The notes under the pieces were generated by a model. That model saw nothing but the letters and a program-made list of their open reading frames with translations. It searched no databases and had not been told where the DNA came from. This document shows positions 56,230 through 64,000 of a stretch of 64,000 nucleotides of DNA, one piece after another. This DNA is from Acidobacteriota bacterium (GTDB lineage Bacteria; Acidobacteriota; Blastocatellia; RBC074). The first letter of the stretch is position 1; every line of letters begins with the position of its first letter. Made by a program: the position numbers and the translations under genes. The DNA lies in the NCBI GenBank assembly GCA_016196035.1, contig JACPYM010000020.1:82564-146563 (forward strand), in the 5' to 3' direction.

Positions 56230-57312
56230 CTAGCGTTGCAGATTGATGCCCGAAGGGTGATTCGAGCCATGAATTGCCGCATGGCAGGTCGCGCAGGAAC
56301 GATTGAGCGCGAAGGCCGAGTTGGGCAGACCCGCCACGGTTTGGTGGCGTCCCTGAATATGGCATTGCTGGCACAGCATCGGCGCGCGCGCCACGAGCAA
56401 AGCTGTATTGTTCGAGCCGTGCGATTTGTGGCAGGTGGTGCAACCTTCACGCACGGGCGAATGTTCGTACAGGAACGGGCCACGTTTCTCGGCGTGGCAC
56501 TGGTAGCAGGTCTCGTTGATGCTGCCGGTGCGCATCATCTTCTCGCCGATAGAGCCGTGTGCTTCGTGGCAGGCCGAGCAACTCTGTTGATGCTCGCGGT
56601 TTTCGTTACGGAAGAGATGTGTCGAACGTTGGAACTGCGCCTTTCTGACATCGCCGTGGCATTGAAAGCAGGTGTCGGCTTCGGTGCGCATCTTCAACAG
56701 CTTGCCCTCGGCCTGGTTGGTGGCGAAAAGCTTGCTGTCGGAGGTGGGCACGGCCGGAGCGTGATGCATGCTGTGGCAACTCAGGCAGGACATTTTGGCG
56801 GCTTCGTGTTTGCTGCCGCGCCAGACGGTGTGTTCCTTCATCTGGGAGTGGCATTGCATGCACGTGGTATTGGTTTCCGCCGGGGTCAGTTTGTCGAAGG
56901 CAACCATGCTGGCAGCCTTGGCTTTGCTCTCATCGTTCATGAGCGCCTGGGCCTCCGCGTCCTTGCCTTCCGCCGCCAGTTTTTGGGTGGTCTTGTAATA
57001 CTCGACATGCGCTTTCGCGCCGCCGTGGCAGGCTTCGCAACTGCGCAAATTTACTGCGGCTTTAGCGGATTGCGCTTTGTGATGCGCTGTCGGCGCAAAG
57101 CGCGCGACTTGATCAGCGTGACATTCGGCGCAGGAGGCGCTGCCCACATATTGGCTGACATCCGTCGAGAACGGTAAGGCCGCCACCGTCGCTTCAAACG
57201 GTAGATTCGCTGGTTTTTTTTGACCGCTCAGTGCTGTCAACTGGGTCGAGAGAAACGGTACTGCAATTGAGACAGAGAATAACAACACGAGCGCAAGTTT
57301 TATGACTCGCAT
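56230..57312 (-). CDS. MtrA/DmsE-like decaheme c-type cytochrome (copy 1)
   Basis: A 360-residue cytochrome with ten CxxCH motifs (CAECH, CEACH, CMQCH, CLSCH, CFQCH, CSACH, CYQCH, CTTCH, CQQCH, CATCH). The N-terminus ([21 protein letters not shown]) matches that of copy 2 closely. The end, SCATCHAAIHGSNHPSG, is the family terminus. It would carry electrons through the barrel encoded next. The start ATG at 57312 is preceded by GGAGAG. The pentaheme gene lies 43 bases upstream, so the group pentaheme-decaheme-barrel-decaheme-barrel-monoheme reads as one unit. Confidence 0.94.
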   Translation of the reverse strand: MRVIKLALVLLFSVSIAVPFLSTQLTALSGQKKPANLPFEATVAALPFSTDVSQYVGSASCAECHADQVARFAPTAHHKAQSAKAAVNLRSCEACHGGAKAHVEYYKTTQKLAAEGKDAEAQALMNDESKAKAASMVAFDKLTPAETNTTCMQCHSQMKEHTVWRGSKHEAAKMSCLSCHSMHHAPAVPTSDSKLFATNQAEGKLLKMRTEADTCFQCHGDVRKAQFQRSTHLFRNENREHQQSCSACHEAHGSIGEKMMRTGSINETCYQCHAEKRGPFLYEHSPVREGCTTCHKSHGSNNTALLVARAPMLCQQCHIQGRHQTVAGLPNSAFALNRSCATCHAAIHGSNHPSGINLQR

Positions 57313-57355
57313 AAGCTCTCCAATCAGATTGAGCGGATGACGTTAGTTAAATTGA

Positions 57356-58162
57356 TTATTGATTCGGATAAAGTTTGGCGCGCAACGCGTCCTTGAGCTT
57401 CGTGCCGTTTTCAAAAGCGGCGTCGGCTTTCTTGCGGACAATTTCCAAATTAAATGTGTGCCAGGCGATTTTGGCTTCGGCCAACATTCCCTTGGTGACT
57501 TTCATTTCGCGTTCGTAATCGGTCATTTCCAACTTACGATTCCTGGCTTCATCTACCAGGCGTTCGGCCCACAGGGTCACCATATTGGCGCGCCCAATGG
57601 CCTGCATCGCTTCTTCAGCCTGGCCGGGAATCTCCGGACGTTTGGGCATCAAAGCGTTGCTGGAATCGTGACAACTGGCGCAGAGTTTGGCGGTTTGTTC
57701 GGGTGTGTAAATTACCTCAGAAGCCATGTGCGCGTGACAGGTGTTACAGCTTGGACCTAATCCCGCTGCTTGAAGGTTCTGAGAATGCTTGCTTCCGACA
57801 TAAGAATTGGTGATTTCCCGATGACAGGAATTGCAGGTTTGGGCGAGGTTTTTCGGATGCAATTTGCTTTGGGCATCATTGGCTAACTGCACTCCGACAT
57901 GCGCTTGTTTGGCCTCTTTGCTCGTGGCGTCACCGCCGTGGCATTTTTCGCACCCAATCGCTTTTTCTTTGTGCAAAGAAATATGCCATTCGGCATAGCG
58001 GCTGGTGACCCGGTAAGGAGACATCAGCTTTGAGTGACAGACCACGCATTGGTTGTTTTTGAAGGCAGCCAACACATCTTGCGCCGCCACCGTTGATGGC
58101 TGGTTGGAATACCAACCCATCCCGCCCACGATCAATCCCACCAGTAGAATCATTTTCTTCAT
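57356..58162 (-). CDS. pentaheme periplasmic c-type cytochrome
   Basis: A 268-residue exported cytochrome, first gene of the porin-cytochrome unit. AGGAGG six bases before the ATG at 58162 fixes the start; the longer frame to 58351 is unsupported. A signal peptide ([21 protein letters not shown] in part) precedes five CxxCH motifs (CVVCH, CEKCH, CNSCH, CNTCH, CASCH) in residues 35-160. The C-terminal third is a charged helical segment similar in kind to that of the nonaheme protein ([33 protein letters not shown]). It is a cytochrome c3-like electron carrier, possibly linking inner-membrane complexes to the decaheme proteins. Confidence 0.9.
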   Translation of the reverse strand: MKKMILLVGLIVGGMGWYSNQPSTVAAQDVLAAFKNNQCVVCHSKLMSPYRVTSRYAEWHISLHKEKAIGCEKCHGGDATSKEAKQAHVGVQLANDAQSKLHPKNLAQTCNSCHREITNSYVGSKHSQNLQAAGLGPSCNTCHAHMASEVIYTPEQTAKLCASCHDSSNALMPKRPEIPGQAEEAMQAIGRANMVTLWAERLVDEARNRKLEMTDYEREMKVTKGMLAEAKIAWHTFNLEIVRKKADAAFENGTKLKDALRAKLYPNQ

Positions 58163-58350
58163 GATGAACCTCCTGTTCTGCTCGACTGCTGAGCCAGGCT
58201 CAATCCTTCCACTTGGCGGGCTGCAAATCAGGTGCCAAGAGAGATTTAGCGCAAACTGCGGAATACTGCGCTTTTGCGGGGAAGTCAGCGGTGTTCTGAG
58301 CGGTGGAATGCGTGTAAATCCACAGTAGTGAAACTCGTACAGCATAGGCA

Positions 58351-58364
58351 TCTAGCTTGCTAGA
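58351..58364. promoter_or_regulatory. palindrome in the divergent cytochrome/AstE-like intergenic region
   Basis: tctagcttgctaga forms two six-base arms. It lies between the first cytochrome gene and the AstE-like gene, where a regulator of either unit could bind. The assignment rests only on symmetry and position. Confidence 0.3.
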
Positions 58365-58397
58365 GCACCTGGCAAGGATTTATTGAGGTATTTTTCC

Positions 58398-59576
58398 ATG
58401 TTTCGAGAATTGGCAGCGACAGCAATTCAGCCCGGCGCTTTTCCGCGCCGTTTGGGCAGCTATGGCGGCACCACGTATGGCCCGCTCGTGGTTTGTGTGG
58501 GCGGGATGCACGGCAATGAGCCTGCGGGTGTGCGTGCTTTGGAGCGCGTGCTGCAACACCTGCGACAAACCCGTCCGCCTTTCAATGGCAAACTGGTCGC
58601 TTTGGCTGGGAACGTCGGCGCTTTGGCGCGCGGCCAGCGCTTTGTGCAGCGCGACTTAAATCGCATGTGGTCGCCGGCGCGCATCCGCCAATTGAAAACC
58701 GGCAACCTGCTGGAAATCGAAACCGCCGAAACGGCTGAGCAGCGTGAGTTGCTGACCGCCATCGAAACCGAGGTGGCCGGGAAATTCAGCCAAGCCGTCT
58801 TTCTGGATTTGCATACGACCTCTGCGGCAGGCGCGCCGTTCGGCCTGATCAGCGATACGCTGGTCAATCGGCGTTACGCACAACGTTTGCGCACACCCAT
58901 TATTCTGGGTTTGGAAGAGAGCCTCGAAGGCACGTTGCTGAATTATATCAATGAACTCGGACACGCGGCGCTGGGGTTTGAAGCGGGACAGCACGCGTCG
59001 GCCCTGGCGCTGAAAAATCACGAAGCCGCGCTCTGGACGACGTTGGTGACAGCCGGTTGTTTGCCGCCTGAACACGTCCCCAATTGGCACGGATTGCAGC
59101 GCACTTTACGCGAAGCGAGCCGCAGTCTGCCGCCCGTGCTTGAGGTGCGTTATCGCCATGCCATCCGGCCTGCCGATCAATTTGTGATGGAGCCAGGGTT
59201 CGTCAATTTTCAGCCGGTAGAGCGCGGTGAGTTGCTGGCGCACGACCGGAATGGCGCAGTGCGCGCGGCAGAGACGGGGTATTTATTTATGCCGCTCTAT
59301 CAGGCACAAGGCGAAGACGGATTTTTTCTGATTCGCGCGATTCGGCCTTTCTGGCTGGAGTTGGCGGCTTGGTTACGGCGCTTGCGCCTGGATCGGTTGT
59401 TGGCCTGGTTGCCCGGTGTGCGGCGTTTGCCCGAAGACAAGAACTCACTGCTGATTGATCCGCAAATTGCGCGTTGGTATGTGCTTGAGATTTGCCACCT
59501 GCTCGGCTTTCGCAAACAGGCGCGCCAGGGAAATAAGTTGCTGGTCACGCGCCGCCGCCAATCCGAAGCAGATTGA
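58398..59576 (+). CDS. AstE/AspA-family deacylase (M14-type zinc hydrolase)
   Basis: A 392-residue cytoplasmic zinc hydrolase related to succinylglutamate desuccinylase and aspartoacylase. The zinc motif HGNE is in VGGMHGNEPAGVRAL, a conserved RDLNRMW follows at about residue 93, and LDLHTTS provides the third ligand. GFEAGQHAS and the late Glu-rich segment fit the family. The C-terminal third (about 300-392) is a basic extension beyond a normal AstE length, with ARWYVLEICHLLGFRKQ. GAGGT eight bases before the ATG supports the start; a TTG at 58383 is less likely. It is divergent from the cytochrome unit; the substrate is unknown. Confidence 0.88.
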   Translation: MFRELAATAIQPGAFPRRLGSYGGTTYGPLVVCVGGMHGNEPAGVRALERVLQHLRQTRPPFNGKLVALAGNVGALARGQRFVQRDLNRMWSPARIRQLKTGNLLEIETAETAEQRELLTAIETEVAGKFSQAVFLDLHTTSAAGAPFGLISDTLVNRRYAQRLRTPIILGLEESLEGTLLNYINELGHAALGFEAGQHASALALKNHEAALWTTLVTAGCLPPEHVPNWHGLQRTLREASRSLPPVLEVRYRHAIRPADQFVMEPGFVNFQPVERGELLAHDRNGAVRAAETGYLFMPLYQAQGEDGFFLIRAIRPFWLELAAWLRRLRLDRLLAWLPGVRRLPEDKNSLLIDPQIARWYVLEICHLLGFRKQARQGNKLLVTRRRQSEAD

Positions 59577-59590
59577 GACGTCTGCGTGCA

Positions 59591-59643
59591 CAGCGGCGAA
59601 ACGGCAATTGTCCATCACGCAATAAACAATTGCCGCGCCGCTG
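59591..59643 (+). terminator. hairpin after the AstE-like gene
   Basis: Two stacked pairings, 59591-59598 with 59636-59643 and 59602-59611 with 59626-59635, form a long stem 15 bases after the stop. A T run is lacking, so the hairpin may only protect the 3' end. Confidence 0.55.
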
Positions 59644-59857
59644 TTCTGCCCAAGGTGCAATAAGGAAACTCCTATGCATACTTCCTTACCGCGACTGCGG
59701 GCAAACTGAAAAAGAGTTTCGTGACCACGGAAAAGAGTCTCAGGTGCTGGTCCGGCCCTTTTCCGTGGCGTGGAGTGTGAGGTTCGCCTGAAATCAGAGT
59801 TGCCTCACCCACTGTCCAAAATCGCAGTCAGGTTTGCGGCCTGGCGACGAAGGCGCG

Positions 59858-60043
59858 TTACTTTTTCACGCTATGTGATTTGTGGCTTTTCTTGTGCTTT
59901 TTCTTGGCCACGGGCGTGACCGCCGTGCGGCTGGTCTGTGCTTGCAGAACCGGCTTGGCTTTGGCTGCCGCAGCGTGCGTGCCAGCCAAAGCGCCAGCCG
60001 CCAGGAACAGGGAAAGCGAAAGCGTTGCGATTGTCTGTTTCAT
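59858..60043 (-). CDS. tiny exported Lys/His-rich protein
   Basis: A 61-residue protein with a clean signal peptide (MKQTIATLSLSLFLAAGALAGTHAAAA in part) and a mature part of about 37 residues ending in a Lys/His/Ser-rich tail (KKKHKKSHKSHSVKK). AAGGAG six bases before the ATG gives strong support for translation. No family is recognised. The tail could bind metal ions, polyanions or nucleic acid at the periplasm or surface; this is inferred from composition only. A small hairpin sits just before the ribosome site. Confidence 0.75.
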   Translation of the reverse strand: MKQTIATLSLSLFLAAGALAGTHAAAAKAKPVLQAQTSRTAVTPVAKKKHKKSHKSHSVKK

Positions 60044-60055
60044 ATAGGTCTCCTT

Positions 60056-60077
60056 ACGGCTCGGTTAAAAGAGCCGT
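60056..60077 (-). promoter_or_regulatory. leader hairpin adjoining the ribosome site of the Lys/His-rich gene
   Basis: acggctc at 60056-60062 pairs with gagccgt at 60071-60077. On the minus strand the stem ends right against the AAGGAG of the small gene, so it could influence translation start. Confidence 0.4.
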
Positions 60078-60311
60078 CTCTGTTTGTGGTGGTACTCTCA
60101 TTCAAACCAGCAGCGAGTAGTGGCATTTGCCGGTGACGCTGGCGCAAAGACTTTGGCAAGGCCTGTGCCGCACAAATCAGCAGTATTGACAGGCATTTCA
60201 GCGCACACCTCTAACCACTCGGCGGTCAAACAGCCGCTTCGGATGAAACTGCGTTGCCGTTTGTGGCGCTTTTGTTACGCCCCAACAAATGCGACACGCA
60301 CAACTGCCTCG

Positions 60312-60704
60312 TTAGGCAGAAATGTGATTGGAATGAATGGTGGAAAGAGGTGGGGCACGCCCGCGCAGCAGGGCAAAGCCGGATTGTTGCTGCTGCCAGC
60401 GCGTGGTGAAATGAAAGGCGGAATATCTGAGGGCTGGTGGTGCAAGCACGGCATCGGCGAGACAGCCAAACAGCTTGAGGCCCGCGTCCGTCGCGCTATC
60501 TTTGCCAGCATTGGCAGTCTCGATCTCTGCCTGAGTTGCATCCAATGGCCAGGTTGGCCCATCGTCGGTTCGACTGAGTTGGCCGGTGTTGTCCCGTTCC
60601 AGCGCTGACTGACCCGCTGCGGCAAACAATGGTAACCAAGCGGCCAGCAACGAGGCTTGTACGATCAATACGCAAAAGCGCCGGATGTTTGTAAGCTTGA
60701 TCAT
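60312..60704 (-). CDS. small exported hypothetical protein (doubtful)
   Basis: A frame of 130 residues starting at ATG 60704 begins with a basic, then hydrophobic stretch (RRFCVLIVQASLLAAWLPLFAAA) typical of a signal peptide, followed by a polar region and a C-terminal Arg/Pro/Ser-rich part. No family is recognised and there is no ribosome site before this ATG or the one at 60725. It is kept because the signal peptide-like start sits exactly at the first Met and no competing gene covers the region. It could be a chance frame. The 60078-60311 stretch holds nothing recognisable. Confidence 0.4.
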   Translation of the reverse strand: MIKLTNIRRFCVLIVQASLLAAWLPLFAAAGQSALERDNTGQLSRTDDGPTWPLDATQAEIETANAGKDSATDAGLKLFGCLADAVLAPPALRYSAFHFTTRWQQQQSGFALLRGRAPPLSTIHSNHISA

Positions 60705-61009
60705 AGCTGTTGTTTCGCCGATCAACTTGGTGGATGAGCAGGTCGGCCAAACGGCCTTGCCTCATTGTCAAACTTAACGCAAAGGCTATCTAACTGACGC
60801 TTGCAACTTGACCATTCTATTGATGTATTACTGAAGTAGTGCAACTTGGATGCCAGCGTATCAAAGTGCGCTTAACTCTCGCTACCTCGCAACACCGCGG
60901 CAGGGCGGTCAATTTTTTGGAGCAACGCGGAAATATCAAACGCAGCTTCGGCGAAAGTGTGTGGTTGGTCAAGCTCATTTTGGCTCACATCCTGGTGGAG
61001 GCGCGTAAA
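60705..61009. other. intergenic region without recognised genes
   Basis: This stretch lies between the YdcF-like stop and the doubtful hypothetical start. A plus-strand ttgacc occurs at about 60807, but no paired -10 box or downstream gene on that strand was found. Plus-strand frames here continue into the antisense of the YdcF-like gene. Confidence 0.5.
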
Positions 61010-61657
61010 CTAGCGGATCAAATGTTTGTCGAAACCCATTGCTACCAATTGCTCATAGGCCTGCCACACCTCAGCCGGGATCGGTTGAGGGATTTGAAAG
61101 CCTTTGGCCGGATAGTCACGGATGCGTTGCAGATCGCCCACCATGATGTTGAGCACGGTTTCCTGGCTGAGTTGCGCGGTTGGATAGGTAGTAAACGAGA
61201 TCGGCGGCGAAGTCACGATCAGTTCGATCCCCGGCCAGAAGTTCATGAAAGTCGCATAGGCGCGCCGCTCCATATACGGCTTTTGCGCGAGGATGACGCG
61301 TTGAGCGATGAGGCCTTGCTCGGCCAGCAATTGGCGGCTGAAGCGGATGTTTTCGCCCGTGTTGGTAGAGCTTGATTCCAGCAAAATTGCAGAAGCTGGA
61401 ACGCCTTTCTGAATTGCCACTTCGGCAAATTTCTCGGCTTCGGGTTTGTCGAATAGGGTGCGCGTCAAGGCGCCGACCTTGCCCGAAAACAGCAGACGCG
61501 GCGCCCAGCCTTGCAAATACAAATCGGCGGCGTACTCGGCGACGCGCAAATCATTGCTGCCCAACGCCAGAATCAAATCGCTTTTGGCCAGCGCGTGGCC
61601 CAAATGCATGTAGTCCCAAATGCGCTCAGCCAATTCGTCAATCAAACCGGTATCCAT
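61010..61657 (-). CDS. YdcF/DUF218-like protein
   Basis: A 215-residue soluble protein of the YdcF/DUF218 fold. The conserved features are DLILALGSNDLRVAEYAADLYLQ near the start, LLFSGKVG, KGVPASAILLESSSTNTGENI (the Glu/Ser/Asn cluster of the family), and VILAQKPYMERRAYATF. E. coli YdcF binds S-adenosylmethionine, but no reaction is established for the family. AGGAGAG before the ATG at 61657 is a good ribosome site. It is divergent from the CoA-transferase gene. Confidence 0.88.
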   Translation of the reverse strand: MDTGLIDELAERIWDYMHLGHALAKSDLILALGSNDLRVAEYAADLYLQGWAPRLLFSGKVGALTRTLFDKPEAEKFAEVAIQKGVPASAILLESSSTNTGENIRFSRQLLAEQGLIAQRVILAQKPYMERRAYATFMNFWPGIELIVTSPPISFTTYPTAQLSQETVLNIMVGDLQRIRDYPAKGFQIPQPIPAEVWQAYEQLVAMGFDKHLIR

Positions 61658-61771
61658 CGTATTCTCTCCTGCCTCTCAAGCCGGATCGCCTGCGGTAGTT
61701 GTCCTAGACTTAGGTCAAATTCGCGTGTAGCATCGCCAACCAGTCTGCCCAAGATAATCAGGCACATTCAG

Positions 61772-62983
61772 ATGATGATGGAGCAAACGACTTTAACAAC
61801 AGGCGCTTTAGCCGGGTTACGCGTGCTGGATGCGGCCACGCTATTTGCCGGCCCGTTGGCCGCCACCCTGCTCGGTGATTTTGGCGCAGAGGTCATAAAG
61901 ATAGAACATCCCAAGGGCGACCCGGTGCGGCACCACGGCCATGCCAAGCACGGCGTCAATCTCTGGTGGAAGATGATTTCGCGCAACAAACGCGCCATCA
62001 CACTCAACCTCAGCGCCGCCGAAGGCCAGGACATACTCAAGCAACTCGCCAAACAGTCCGATGTCCTGATCGAAAACTTCCGCCCCGGCACGCTCGAACG
62101 TTGGAGCATCGGGCCGGATGTTTTGCACGCCCTCAATCCAGGCTTGGTTATCGCACGTGTCACCGGCTTCGGCCAAATCGGCCCGTACAAAAATCGCCCC
62201 GGCTTCGGCACTTTGGCTGAAGCGATGAGCGGATTCGCCGCAATGACAGGTGAACCGGCTGGCCCGCCGACCTTGCCGCCGTTTGGTTTGGCCGATGGCA
62301 TCACGGGCTTGGCGTTGAGTTCGGCGATTATGTTCGCCTTGCACGCGCGCCAACGCAGCGGGCAGGGACAAGTAATTGACATGGCGTTGATCGAACCGAT
62401 TCTGACCGTGTTGGGGCCGCAACCAACCTGGTACGATCAACTCGGCGTGATTCAACAACGGCGCGGCAATCGTTCATCCAATAATGCGCCGCGCAATGTC
62501 TATCGCACGGCGGATGATCGTTGGGTGGCGCTTTCGACTTCGGCGCAAAGCATCGCCGAACGCGTGATGCATCTGGTGGGGCACCCCGAAGTCGTCACCG
62601 AACCCTGGTTCGCCTCTGGCGCGGAGCGCGCTAAACACGCGGATTTACTGGATGAAATGGTGGGTGGTTGGATCGCGCAACGCCCTTTTGCCGAAGTCGC
62701 CGCCGCCTTTGAAGCGGCCCAAGCCGCCGTCGCGCCGATTTACGACATCGCGCAGATTATGGCTGACCCGCAGTATCAAGCGCTCGAATCCATCACCACC
62801 GTGGACGACCCGGAGCTTGGCCCGTTAAAGATGCAAAACGTCATGTTCCGCCTGAGCGACACGCCCGGCGCAATCAAATGGACAGGCCAGCCGCGCGGCG
62901 CCGATAACGAAACTGTGTATGGCGAATTGCTTGGTCTGAACGTCGAACAGTTGCGGGCATTGGCTGAAAAGGGAGTGCTGTGA
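61772..62983 (+). CDS. class III (CaiB/BaiF) CoA-transferase
   Basis: A 403-residue family III CoA-transferase that would move CoA between carboxylic acids. The N-terminal block is GALAGLRVLDAATLFAGPLAATLLGDFGAEVIKIEHP (shown in part), with NLSAAEGQDILKQLAKQSDVLIENFRPGTLE following. The catalytic Asp is the likely residue in FGLADGITGLAL (about 175). Later blocks include GQVIDMALIEPIL and RGNRSSNNAPRNVYRTADDRWVALS. Three ATGs at 61772-61780 compete and the ribosome site is weak; the longer frame from 61511 overlaps the YdcF-like gene. The next gene overlaps its stop, so the pair is coupled. Confidence 0.92.
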   Translation: MMMEQTTLTTGALAGLRVLDAATLFAGPLAATLLGDFGAEVIKIEHPKGDPVRHHGHAKHGVNLWWKMISRNKRAITLNLSAAEGQDILKQLAKQSDVLIENFRPGTLERWSIGPDVLHALNPGLVIARVTGFGQIGPYKNRPGFGTLAEAMSGFAAMTGEPAGPPTLPPFGLADGITGLALSSAIMFALHARQRSGQGQVIDMALIEPILTVLGPQPTWYDQLGVIQQRRGNRSSNNAPRNVYRTADDRWVALSTSAQSIAERVMHLVGHPEVVTEPWFASGAERAKHADLLDEMVGGWIAQRPFAEVAAAFEAAQAAVAPIYDIAQIMADPQYQALESITTVDDPELGPLKMQNVMFRLSDTPGAIKWTGQPRGADNETVYGELLGLNVEQLRALAEKGVL

Positions 62984-63894
62984 TGGCTGCGCGCGCGTTG
63001 TTTCGCTCCTATCTTTTTGCGCCGGGCGACAATGAAAAGCTCCTGCGCAAAGTTTTCACGGCGGGCGCTGACGCCGTGGTGCTCGATTTGGAAGACGCCG
63101 TGGCGGCGGATAACAAAGCGCCGGCCCGCCAATTGATCACTGCGGCCTTGCAAGTTGTTGCTGGCAGCGCCTGCAAACTGCCAGCAATCTATCTTCGCAT
63201 CAATGCCATTTCAACGCAGCTTTGGCAGGACGATATTGCCATCGCCGCGCATCCGCTCGTCCACGGCATTCGCCTGAGCAAGGCGGAATCGCTCGCCGAG
63301 TTGCAGGCGGCTGATCACGAATTGGCAGCGGCGGAAAGCCGCGCGGGCTTAGCGGTCGGCAGTTTGCGCATCGTGCCGACGATTGAGAGCGCCGCCGGAT
63401 TGCTGAACGCGGCTGAGCTGGCGCGCCATCCGCGCGTCGAAACGTTTTCGTTTGGCGCGGCGGATTTCGCCAAAGACATCGGCGCTGAGGTGGATGCGCA
63501 GGAAACGCAGACTTTATTCGCGCGTTCGCAACTCGTCGTGGTCGCGCGCGCGGCGGGTTTGAAACCGCCAATTGCTGCGGTTTACACCCAGCTCAAAGAC
63601 CTGGCTGGTTTGCGTGCGAGTTCTGAGGCGCAACGGCGCTTGGGTTTCTTTGGACGCTCCTGCATTCATCCGTCGCAACTAACGGTCATTCATGAAGTCT
63701 TTACACCACAAGCCGCCGCCGTGAACGAGGCGCAGGCCATCGTGGCGGCGTTTGAACAAGCGCAAACCACCGGGGCCGCCGTGACGACGCTGGCGAACGG
63801 CCAATTCGTAGACGCGCCGCTGGTCGAACGCGCGCGCGCTGTTCTTTCATTGGCCGAGGCGTTTGCCGAAGCTATGCCTGACGATGCCGTCTAG
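62983..63894 (+). CDS. CitE-like HpcH/HpaI-family CoA-ester lyase
   Basis: A 303-residue lyase of the citrate lyase beta/malyl-CoA lyase type. Core motifs are RSYLFAPGDNEKLLRKVFTAGADAVVLDLEDAV (shown in part), YLRINA, IVPTIESAAGLLNA, FGAADFAKDIGAE and GRSCIHPSQL. It would split or form a beta-hydroxyacyl-CoA ester such as malyl-CoA or citramalyl-CoA. The ATG at 62983 overlaps the CoA-transferase stop (TGATG), with GGAG seven bases before it; a GTG at 62980 is an alternative. A CoA-transferase followed by a CitE-like lyase recalls C5-dicarboxylate (itaconate/citramalate) pathways, but a hydratase is not visible, so the substrate remains open. Confidence 0.92.
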   Translation: MAARALFRSYLFAPGDNEKLLRKVFTAGADAVVLDLEDAVAADNKAPARQLITAALQVVAGSACKLPAIYLRINAISTQLWQDDIAIAAHPLVHGIRLSKAESLAELQAADHELAAAESRAGLAVGSLRIVPTIESAAGLLNAAELARHPRVETFSFGAADFAKDIGAEVDAQETQTLFARSQLVVVARAAGLKPPIAAVYTQLKDLAGLRASSEAQRRLGFFGRSCIHPSQLTVIHEVFTPQAAAVNEAQAIVAAFEQAQTTGAAVTTLANGQFVDAPLVERARAVLSLAEAFAEAMPDDAV

Positions 63895-63930
63895 CTCCTT
63901 TTGACGCGCAGCGTCTTTGGAGTGCGCGCG

Positions 63931-64000
63931 GCACAGGCCGCCGCTTTGGTAGCCCTTTGATTTATAGCTAACGAAGGGCTACCAAAGCGGCGGCCTGTGC
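63931..64000. repeat. 27-base inverted repeat at the window end
   Basis: Arms 63931-63957 and 63974-64000 are perfect reverse complements around a 16-base spacer. The element lies 37 bases after the lyase stop and may continue past the window. It may end the operon or be another member of the dispersed hairpin group. Confidence 0.8.

Overview
The window looks like a chromosomal segment of an Acidobacteriota member, most likely class Blastocatellia or a relative. This is inferred from gene content: the C-terminal domain of the giant secreted protein at 8221-14481 resembles the acidobacterial TIGR03437 family, the locus at 45230-58162 is dense in multiheme cytochromes, and many intergenic gaps hold large hairpin repeats. 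No rRNA, tRNA, CRISPR array, prophage or intact insertion sequence was recognised.

Layout. 1-5414 (minus): an exopolysaccharide module with export protein, GumC-like chain-length protein, initiating sugar-phosphate transferase and an O-antigen polymerase/ligase cut by the window edge. 5841-8072: bifunctional rel, possibly leaderless. 8221-14481: a 2086-residue secreted beta-propeller protein, followed by stacked repeats. 14906-18364: TerB-like protein, transposase remnant, DUF1611/DgcN-like protein and tgt. 18477-21983: yajC-secD-secF, with a helix-hairpin-helix-like insertion in SecF. 22475-26227: TonB-ExbB-ExbD-ExbD-TPR lipoprotein. 26520-30596: gyrA, a TPR lipoprotein and a Gly/Phe-rich Sm/Hfq-like protein. 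30673-37405 (minus): purH, NtrC-type regulator, sugar epimerase, sensor kinase, DCC protein and a small membrane protein. 37741-41891: ybbP-ybbA divergent from tesA. 42324-45131: M14 metallopeptidase.

45230-58162 (minus) is the most notable region. It encodes a pentaheme cytochrome, a decaheme MtrA/DmsE-like cytochrome followed by an MtrB/PioB-like barrel, a second decaheme/barrel pair, a monoheme cytochrome c, a seven-heme membrane-anchored cytochrome, a Rieske protein, a b6-like cytochrome b and a membrane-anchored nonaheme cytochrome. That is 42 haem c motifs in about 13 kb. Together they could form a path from the quinone pool to the outer membrane (or the reverse), i.e. a duplicated porin-cytochrome conduit wired to its own Rieske/cytochrome b complex. 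No extracellular MtrC/OmcA-like lipoprotein is present, so the direction of electron flow and the substrate are open.

58398-63894: AstE/AspA-like hydrolase, a tiny Lys/His-rich exported peptide, a doubtful exported hypothetical, a YdcF-like protein, and a CoA-transferase/CitE-like lyase pair. Large inverted repeats recur in many gaps and appear to be dispersed elements, some doubling as terminators.
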